From: Eutypa lata
Lineage: Eukaryota; Ascomycota; Sordariomycetes; Xylariales; Diatrypaceae
Assembly (NCBI GenBank): GCA_022661535.1
Contig: JAKULF010000001.1
Span: forward strand, 620,001-684,000
Direction of reading: 5' to 3'
DNA: 64,000 nt
This document shows, piece by piece, positions 57,088 through 64,000 of this stretch. A program made the position numbers and the translations under genes. The stretch's first letter is position 1; the number at the start of each line of letters is the position of its first letter. Below the pieces are notes generated by a model that saw only the letters and a program-made list of their open reading frames with translations, was not told where the DNA came from and did not search any database.

Positions 57088-58380
57088 TCAATACCAATAC
57101 AAATCAGGCTCGGAATCGTAATCTACATCGTAATCCTCATACTTGGTCGCAGCCAGCCGTCTACTTTCCTGGATGAAGTCAACACCGAGGGTGAGCTGGA
57201 AAAGCGTCCACAGTTGTGTCATCCAAAGCCTGGCATTCCACATATTTGTGGCAAAGACCGATTTATTCGGCAGCGGCCGAGTCGACATCATTTCGGCGAT
57301 GAAGTTCAATAGCCTCACCTGGGACCATTGGCAAGCGGGCACCCGAACCGAGTCCCGGGAACTCCTCTGGGTTACAAAGGTTTCAATTGCACATTCTTGA
57401 AGTTCGTCTCGGACGGCTTCTGGAATGGACTCGCACTTCGCCCCGAAATGAATCAGGCGGAAAGCTGGAACCCAGTCGCGATCATGCAAAGCTTGGTCAA
57501 TTGCTCTCCACTCCAAGCCACTTGGTATACTCTCGAGGAGAGAGGTATCTTTTACAAGAATCGCATCGATCGCGCCGACATGCTGAACCCCTATTGCGGA
57601 CCTGAGAATACGGTCCGGCACTTTAGAGTAAGCATCTAGTAGATACCGAATGGTATCGAGATTCGTTGCATCTGGATTTTCCATAGTGCTGCGATTCGAT
57701 GCCCCCGGATTTGACATGGCCCAAAACAGTAGCTGGTCTCTCCACGGATAGCAGTTCTCGGGGGAGGCTACAATGGTGCGAAATTCCTCGCAGATTTGTT
57801 TCGTTATATGGAAAAAGCGATCATGCAGAACAACACCACGGAGAAATTCCTGTATATCGACGACTCCAGGCTTCATGTGTTCTCGCGCGAATACACCCCA
57901 CAAAGTGTCTACGAGCTGCCATTGGCAGCGTTTTAGAGCCGAACAGAGCCAGTCATAAAGATACGCCTGTTCTCTCCACCAAGCCTCCTCGGCGAGTATA
58001 ACTTCCGCAACCTCCGGGCTGACCTCGAGCTTTATTACGGTTCCAAAAACTCTCGTTATGTCAGCTCGGTGAGAACTCTTGTTGGTGTCAAATTTCTTAA
58101 CCAACATCTTCACTGTAGGAACCATGTCATGCTCAATGGCGAAACACAGCGTATCGATAATGTCTGTCTGGGGCTTCTTTTCGAGGAGCAGCTCGGCAAT
58201 ATCCGTGTGTCCGAGGATGGACGCGATGGCAAAAGTATCTTCTTCATAAGCCCGATCATCCAGATGTATGATCTGCTTTTGGTACTCGGCATACTTTTGA
58301 AGGGTGTTTGTGCCGTCTAGGGTCGCGCTTACTAATGCAAGAGCGACATCCAGATTCATGTCTGGGTAGTGGAGAGACAT
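57088..58380 (-). CDS. Unassigned 430-residue protein with degenerate ankyrin-like repeats
   Basis: Single-exon protein. Residues 45-130 contain pairs of short helices with ankyrin-like cores (DTFAIASILGHTDIAELLLEKKP, then DTLCFAIEHDMVPTVKMLVKKF), and further diverged units appear at about 145-320 (SALKRCQWQLVDTLW, AIGVQHVGAIDAIL, ALHDRDWVPAFRLIHFGA). The C-terminal tail is acidic and tyrosine-rich (YEDYDVDYDSEPDLYWY). No enzymatic motif is seen. Ankyrin-type repeats bind other proteins, so a scaffold role is the simplest guess. Fungal genomes hold many such rapidly changing ankyrin proteins. The start ATG has a second ATG a few codons on (MSLHYPDM). Confidence 0.75.
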   Translation of the reverse strand: MSLHYPDMNLDVALALVSATLDGTNTLQKYAEYQKQIIHLDDRAYEEDTFAIASILGHTDIAELLLEKKPQTDIIDTLCFAIEHDMVPTVKMLVKKFDTNKSSHRADITRVFGTVIKLEVSPEVAEVILAEEAWWREQAYLYDWLCSALKRCQWQLVDTLWGVFAREHMKPGVVDIQEFLRGVVLHDRFFHITKQICEEFRTIVASPENCYPWRDQLLFWAMSNPGASNRSTMENPDATNLDTIRYLLDAYSKVPDRILRSAIGVQHVGAIDAILVKDTSLLESIPSGLEWRAIDQALHDRDWVPAFRLIHFGAKCESIPEAVRDELQECAIETFVTQRSSRDSVRVPACQWSQVRLLNFIAEMMSTRPLPNKSVFATNMWNARLWMTQLWTLFQLTLGVDFIQESRRLAATKYEDYDVDYDSEPDLYWY

Positions 58381-59930
58381 AGCTGGTTGATGAACTAAGA
58401 GTCGATTGTAATGTGTAGCGTTAATATAATAGTAAGTATCGGAAGGAAGCTAGGCAAGCATACGATATGTGTGAGCGTGTATGTATGTGTGGGTTGATGG
58501 AATTAGAAAACACAAGTGTATACCGATTTGCTGCCTTAAGTAGGCACCTAGTAGTCAATATCATCATCTAAACAGTAAACAGCTGCTTAGTTAGTGAGGT
58601 CTACCCTTTGACCTGATTATTCATTGTGGCAGAAATCATTGGCATTGTACTGTTAAACTATCTTCTAGGAATCGATGAACAATATAATTATTTATCTATT
58701 TTTACAATCAATCGAAGGCTTTGTCGACCAAACTCAAGCTCAGATGAATTGTTTCAAGCGGCGCTATTCGCACCATGCTATTGTTTTGACCATCAGATTA
58801 GCAGGTGGCCTTTAATTGATATGAAGTAGATTATGAAGACGTTCTGCAGAAACCTCAAAGCTTGTGCATATCGCTCAATAGATGAACCAATTGAACAACT
58901 ATGATTTTAATATGCTAACAAGAGTACTTACAGTATGTGTCAAGCATAAGCAGAGCAGATCTTTATTCAAATATACATAGTTGTAATAACAGGTTTAGAA
59001 TATGTAGGCGTTGGCAAGGCCTCCTTACCCCGCCCCCTTTTTCCTTCCACCTTTCCTTCCATCTAGTTTCCTAGATAGTCAGTCTTCTACTTGTCTACTT
59101 GTAGAGTAACTTAAGGCTTGTAATTTTGCATAGTGTTCAAATCTATATCAAGACGCGCTTGCTATATTTACTATTAAATAAACAAAAACAAACGTAATAA
59201 TGGTGTAAATTTTGAAGATATATTGCAGGTGTAGCTGATGTTGATAATGTACGAAGTAGTTCTGAGCGGCTGTGCTGGTAGGGGGGTAACTTTGTCACTA
59301 GCCACAGGTTATCTACAAGGCGGACCACAAAAAAGTTAAAGCCACATTGCATAGTGCTACATACCACTATCTACCTCTTACATACCTTTTGTAGCATTGG
59401 ACATTCCTGCTTTGTCAAGAGAGACAGTCTTAAATCTGTACATTTATCGAACGACTCGAGGGTCTTATGGAATGCATCCATTGCCTAACTAATTAACCTG
59501 ATTCTGGAGAAGAATACGTCATTTCATCGATTGTTATTCTGCTCTGTTCTCCTGAATCCCACCAAGCAGGACAAGCAGTGAGCGTTGCGTATTTGTGTAT
59601 TTGTGTCTTTATCTTTTTTTATCCACATACATATCCAATTATCTGGAGCACAATTGCAGCTTTCAGACAAGGCTGGATCGCTGGCTAGGTAGCTAGCTAG
59701 CACCCATCTCTCTCTGTCTCTCGCAGCCTCATATCCTACATCACTCCCTTGACCTAACCGACCAAACATCGAACGACGAAGAACGATCCAAAAGACGAAC
59801 GGAACAAATAGGTTTCACATAGGGAAACCACGGTGCCGTAAGACAAAACATCGATAGCGACGATAAGAGACACCACGACTAGAGACAAAGAACAAAGAAA
59901 GAAAGAAAATAAAAACAAAACAAGTCAAGA
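58381..59930. other. 1.5-kb promoter spacer between divergent genes
   Basis: No gene is supported. It ends in a CT-rich tract (about 59706-59724) and an A-rich leader (gaacaaagaaagaaagaaaataaaaac) just before the J-protein ATG, features often seen in well-expressed fungal genes. Confidence 0.55.
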
Positions 59931-61167
59931 ATGAGCGCGAAAGCCTCGGGGGCCGACGCCTCGTCGTCGTCGGGCAACTCGGCGCGGTCGCGGGACCACA
60001 AGCAGGGGAACCAGGGGCGGGCGTACACGCCGGAGCAGGCGGCGGCCGTGCAGCGGATCCGGCGGTGCAAGGCGACGGCGTTCTACGACATCCTGGACCT
60101 GGAGGCGGTGCGGACGTCGTGCAGCGACACCGAGATCAAGAAGGCGTACCGGAAGCAGTCGCTGCTGACGCACCCGGACAAGAACGGCCACGAGCACGCC
60201 GACGAGGCCTTCAAGATGGTGTCGCGCGCCTTCGGCGTCCTCGGCGACCGCGACAAGCGCCAGAAGTTCGACCGCTTCGGCACCGACCCGGACTCCCGCT
60301 TCGAGAGCGCCCGCGCCCAGGCTAGCGCGGGAGGCGGCGGCGGTGGTGGTGGTAACCCGTTCGCGGGGTTCGGCGGGGCCAGGGGGGGGCCTGGGTTTGG
60401 GGGAGGCGGTGGTGGGATGTGGGAAGACGAGATTAGCCCCGAGGAGATGTTCCAGCGGTTCTTTGGTGGCGGGTTCGGTGGGCCTTTCGGTGGTGAGTAG
60501 TACTCTTCCTCCTTACGGACGGCAGACGGATGAGAGGGCAGGCCACCATTGGGAGCTTTATGATTTACTAACGAGATATATGTGCAATGTGGCAGGATTC
60601 GATGGAGGACCGCAGTTCGTATTCAACATCGGCGGCAACCGAGGGTTCCGGGTACACCAGTTCGGCGGCGGGGCACCGCAAAGGAGGCCGCGCGGGGCGA
60701 ACGGGGGGCCGCCGCAGCAGCGGCGAGAGACGAGCGGGTGGGACACGCTGGTGGGGCTCCTACCGATCCTGTTCCTCTTCCTGTTCCCGCTCCTCACGTC
60801 GATACTCTCGGGGCTGGGCGGCAGCGGGGCGGACTCGGGGCCGGCGGCGCCGGCGATGGTGTTCGACGAGGCGCGGCCGCCCATGACGCTGCACCGGACG
60901 ACGGAGAAGCTCGGCGTCAACTACTACGTGGACCCGGAGGCGATCAAGGAGTGGACGGACGGGCAGCTGCGGCGGCTGGACCGCGACGCCGAGCTCGGCT
61001 TCAGCCGCGCCCTGCGCCGCGCCTGCGCCGCCGAGCAGCACACCAAGCAGCGCCTCCTCGACGACGCCCAGGGCTGGTTCTTCCCCGACCAGGACAAGCT
61101 CCGCGTCGCCAAGGAGTACCAGATGATCAACTGCCAGCGCCTCGACAAGCTCGGCATCTCGCGGTAG
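59931..61167 (+). CDS. DNAJB12/Hlj1-like membrane-anchored J-protein
   Basis: Exons 59931-60492 and 60596-61167 splice in phase to 377 residues. The J-domain is at about 48-118, with the essential HPD at 81-83 and helix IV sequence DRDKRQKFDRFG. A Gly/Phe-rich linker runs from 128 to 190 (GGGGGGGGNPFAGFGG). A single membrane span at about 239-261 (LVGLLPILFLFLFPLLTSILSGL) is followed by the DUF1977-type C-terminal domain (VNYYVDPEAIKEW). This order matches ER-membrane J-proteins that recruit cytosolic Hsp70 to misfolded membrane proteins for ER-associated degradation. It is presumably cytosol-facing. Third codon positions are almost all G or C, unlike most neighbours, which suggests high expression or a local GC shift. 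The intron at 60493-60595 falls in the Gly/Phe linker. Confidence 0.93.
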
Positions 61168-61366
61168 CCATGATGGAATCAATCACCCCTTTCCCCCCCT
61201 TTCCCCACCCATTCGGCCTTTGTAATTCAGTTTTCTTTTCCTCTTCCCGGCGTTGTGGGAAAGCAAAGGGAAGGAAAGGAGGGTCGAGGAGATAAGCAGA
61301 AGGCTTCGTCGCGATGTGAGAATGAAAGTTATATAATTTAATGTTCTGCGTAATTTCCCTGTGCTT

Positions 61367-61386
61367 GTTTGTTTGTTTGTTTGTTT
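61367..61386 (+). repeat. GTTT tetranucleotide repeat
   Basis: Five tandem GTTT units in the 3' flank of the J-protein gene. Confidence 0.85.
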
Positions 61387-61768
61387 GCCTGCTTCGAAGA
61401 AGAAAAAAGGACGATGGTTGCTTTTCCCGAACTGGTTGTATAACGCACCTTCATTCTTGTAGTCTTCATTGTGCATGCTCTACCTAGAGGGCAAAGCAGG
61501 CAGGGACACGGAACAGCGGACGGGCAAACCGATAGATATGAAGCAGAGAGAAAGGAAGAACATGGCGTTGGAGGGATGATCTGTGTCATTGGGAGCATTT
61601 TGGTCGACTTGGTTTTTTTTTTATTCTTTTTGTTTTTTTTTTACGGCTCTCGGCCCCCTTCGTACCTACTTATAGAATAAGGGTATATTATGACTAGGCA
61701 TATAATGATATGGCATGGCGATTTTGTGCTTCTACATACCTCTCTCATGTACATGATAAATGTTGGCA

Positions 61769-61793
61769 ATATATATATATATATATATATATA
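61769..61793 (+). repeat. TA dinucleotide microsatellite
   Basis: About twelve AT units in an AT-rich convergent spacer. Confidence 0.9.
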
Positions 61794-62220
61794 ATGCTAG
61801 ATAGATCGCCAAGTCGTGGGCTAACGTTGCCATCCATGATACATCCAAATATAAACCTCTCATCAAAGTACTAGATGAGGGTGCTTTATAGTCATTTCAT
61901 TATAGCGTTTCTCTATTATGTTATGTACGCTCATATGCTTATGTGTATATATATATATAACTTCTAATGCCGCATAGTGGTGCGGGGGGTTGTTGATAAC
62001 CTCTATACCAGGTAGTTATTTACCTACCCATGCCTGTTATGTCATGAATCTACAGCCAATGCACGGTAACGCCTCGTCAACCCTGCAGACGCCAACAAAT
62101 GCCAGCCCGGTCGGTTCCTCTTAACTCTGGCCATCCATCTTTCAACTTTAAACCCCTTGTCACCTCATCCCATTGTCTCACATCACATCAGACGTCAACA
62201 TTATTCATTCGTTCATTCAT

Positions 62221-64000
62221 TTACCGACGGCCCCTCCGTGGATCGAGCGCCTCATTGCGCCTATAATCGCGGATCTCCTTCGTGCCAAGACTGCCCAGGC
62301 CGCCCTCGGACCGGCGCTCCCAGCCACCCAGGCGGACGACAAGGCAGGTAGCGTTGTCGCCGGACGTGGAGACCTCCGTGGCGTACGCGGCGACGTCGCG
62401 GGCGCCCTGCTCAGGGGTATTGGCCTCCTTGACGACGTCGACGATCTCCTGGTCGCCGAGGGTCCCCGAGACGCCGTCGGACACGAGGGCCAGGAAGCTG
62501 TATTGGGCGGGGCCGAGCTCTACGCGGGCGACCTCTGGCTCGGCCGATACGCCCAGCCGCTTGGACTGCATGTCGCCGAAGGCGCGGCTGTTGGCGAGGC
62601 CCTGGATGCGCTCCTCGCCGAAGGAGTCGGCGACCAGGGACGCGGCGAAGCGGCGCAGGCGGTGCGACTCGGCCGGCGCGCTGGGGTGGTGGTCCGAGGT
62701 CAGGGGGCGCGCGAGCCCCGTCGCCGTCTCGCACAACAGGATGCGGGTGTCGCCGACGTGGCCGACGAGGAGGGTGGACGAGGCAGCCGGGTGCCAGAAC
62801 GGCGCCGGGGTCGGGGTCGAGATGAGCGCGACGGACGCGGTCGACCCGCCCTTGAACCGCGACGAGCCCCCGATGTAGTGCCCCGACGGCGGCATGTGGT
62901 AGGGGCGGCCCAGGATCTCGTCGTTGTTGACGGCCACGTCCGAGACGTACGGGTCGTCCGGGTCGGGCTTGCGGGCCTGCGCGGCCACGAAGTCCAGGTC
63001 CGCGCGCAGGAACGCGTACGTCAGTACCGACTCGATGCTCACCGAGGGCGCGGGGCCGTTCGGGTCCGCGTTCTTGTACGTGAAGTAGGGCGGGTTGAAG
63101 CGCTTGAAGTACCCGCCGATCGTGCTCTTGTACTCCTCCACTAGTTCCCTCTGCAGCCTCAGGGCCTTGGACTGTGCCGCCTTAACGGGGACCGGGTCCT
63201 CGCCCTTCATGGGATCTGCATGGTCGACCTCCTGGATCGCCCCGTACTCGTTCGTCCCGGGAAGCTTGGCTTTAGCTAGGACTTCCTGCGAGCTCTTAAT
63301 ATCCAACTCGTTGAGTTTCTGCACCCCGCCGGCTTCGGAGTCGCCTAGCAACATCGTGTTCATCCGCTGACCCACATCTGTGAGGGGTTTGCGAGTCTTC
63401 CTATGAGCCCGAAGGCTGCTCTTGAGACCGAATTCGTCGGCGGCTTCCTCGATGTAGCCATGCAACTCACTTTTCAGGAAGTCGCTGCATTGGGTCCCGC
63501 CATGGCCGTCAAATACGCCGAAATAGAATATCTGTGGGTCGCCAAATGCGCTGTCCGCGGGGGTTGCTTCCCCGCTCCTCTTCATAGAACCCCTGACGAG
63601 ACTGATAGGCGCCCGCTTCGCGAAGGCAGGCATGTCAATTGTGCCGGCCTGGTGTGTATCTTCATTATAGGGGCGTGATCCCCTGGACTCGGCAGCACCG
63701 AAGTGGTGTTTGGCACTCTTGAGCGGGATACGAACGACGGTGAGATCGCGATTCGGCGGTAGGTGCGGAGGCGATACGGCTGGAGCGGCACCCGGCTCCG
63801 TGACGTGCGGTGCTGCGGCATCTCTCGGTAGCTTGTGATGTAGACCGATTCGCGAGCCTGAGTCGGGGTGGAGCGACGAGGATGGGAGATGCGTCACGAA
63901 GTAGTTGTGGAAACCGCGACGAACGGTGTGATCTACCGGCGGCGCATTGTGTTGTTCGGACGACGCTAACGTGCTACTCTTAGGGACACCAGCTGCCGTC
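62221..64000 (-). CDS. Mitochondrial-type protein phosphatase 2C, 5' end cut by window
   Basis: The frame is open to the right edge, so the N-terminus is missing; 592 residues are visible from 63999. PP2C motifs appear in order: RPYNEDTH, FGVFDGHGG with its metal-binding Asp, GGSTASVAL, LLVGHVGDTRI, SRAFGD, ALVSDGVSGTLGDQEI and the final metal aspartate in SGDNATCLVV. A long insert of about 130 residues separates the second and third motifs. The visible start (VRRGFHNYFVTHLPSSSL) is basic and hydroxylated, fitting a mitochondrial presequence or its end. By length and insert it resembles the yeast Ptc6 group, which dephosphorylates pyruvate dehydrogenase and acts in mitophagy; the assignment is inference. 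The 3' half is extremely GC-rich. A GTG at 63897 is not the start, since the frame continues upstream. Confidence 0.92.
   Translation of the reverse strand, partial: TAAGVPKSSTLASSEQHNAPPVDHTVRRGFHNYFVTHLPSSSLHPDSGSRIGLHHKLPRDAAAPHVTEPGAAPAVSPPHLPPNRDLTVVRIPLKSAKHHFGAAESRGSRPYNEDTHQAGTIDMPAFAKRAPISLVRGSMKRSGEATPADSAFGDPQIFYFGVFDGHGGTQCSDFLKSELHGYIEEAADEFGLKSSLRAHRKTRKPLTDVGQRMNTMLLGDSEAGGVQKLNELDIKSSQEVLAKAKLPGTNEYGAIQEVDHADPMKGEDPVPVKAAQSKALRLQRELVEEYKSTIGGYFKRFNPPYFTYKNADPNGPAPSVSIESVLTYAFLRADLDFVAAQARKPDPDDPYVSDVAVNNDEILGRPYHMPPSGHYIGGSSRFKGGSTASVALISTPTPAPFWHPAASSTLLVGHVGDTRILLCETATGLARPLTSDHHPSAPAESHRLRRFAASLVADSFGEERIQGLANSRAFGDMQSKRLGVSAEPEVARVELGPAQYSFLALVSDGVSGTLGDQEIVDVVKEANTPEQGARDVAAYATEVSTSGDNATCLVVRLGGWERRSEGGLGSLGTKEIRDYRRNEALDPRRGRR

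Larger units (their letters stand above)
61168..62220. other. Convergent spacer with simple repeats
   Basis: 3' to both flanking genes. It holds a GTTT repeat (61367-61386), T-runs at about 61613-61642, and two TA microsatellites (61769-61793 and about 61946-61959). No gene is supported. Confidence 0.6.

Noticed and set aside
60582..61295. Long open frames shifted to the J-protein second exon
   Set aside because: Arg/Gly-rich shadow frames of a GC-rich exon; the frame with the J-protein C-terminal domain is the real one.
62173..63144. 323-codon plus-strand frame opposite the PP2C gene
   Set aside because: Arg/Val/Gly-rich antisense shadow of a GC-rich gene; all PP2C motifs are on the minus strand.
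1..64000. CRISPR arrays, rRNA genes, bacterial operon signals
   Set aside because: No regularly spaced repeats or rRNA-like sequence seen; the window is eukaryotic with spliced genes.

Overview
The window is nuclear DNA of a filamentous ascomycete (Pezizomycotina, most likely a Sordariomycete). The grounds are: many short GT-AG introns of 42-215 nt; fungus-specific families (two Zn2Cys6 regulators with the fungal middle homology region, a HET-C protein, a hevein-type CBM18 plus CE4 chitin deacetylase, Dal5-like MFS carriers, a Siw14-type phosphatase); and AT-leaning, gene-poor spacers rich in TACCTAGGTA-like words. Genus cannot be fixed from the sequence alone. Exon structures were assembled by hand; nearly all give spliced lengths divisible by three.

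Region 1 (1-20,071) looks like a catabolic gene cluster. In order it holds: the 3' part of a fused hydantoinase A/B (oxoprolinase-type) gene; a secreted alpha/beta hydrolase; a D-2-hydroxyacid dehydrogenase divergent from an HpcH/HpaI aldolase; two tail-to-tail Zn2Cys6 transcription factors; and two Dal5-like MFS carriers. The first carrier is frameshifted in a G8 run just before its last membrane segment. The inferred logic is import of an organic acid or amide, ATP-dependent or hydrolytic ring or amide opening, retro-aldol cleavage to pyruvate-type products, and 2-oxo/2-hydroxyacid interconversion under one or two local regulators. The substrate is unknown.

Region 2 (21,539-44,778) is mixed. 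It has a secreted M14A carboxypeptidase, a large TBC Rab-GAP, a 1178-aa protein with a 2-oxoglutarate/Fe(II) oxygenase domain, an unassigned intracellular protein, an unassigned multipass membrane protein with a 22-nt exon, a GPI-anchored chitin deacetylase, and a HET-C heterokaryon-incompatibility-type protein.

Region 3 (44,779-53,783) is a gene desert interrupted only by one D-amino-acid oxidase gene. Region 4 (53,784-64,000) holds a Siw14-like phosphatase, a 138-aa small membrane protein, a 430-aa ankyrin-like orphan, a DNAJB12/Hlj1-like ER J-protein, and a mitochondrial-type PP2C cut by the right window edge. The last two genes are strikingly GC-rich compared with the rest of the window.

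No rRNA, convincing tRNA, intact transposon or CRISPR array was seen. The most interesting candidate for an undescribed system is the cluster in region 1.
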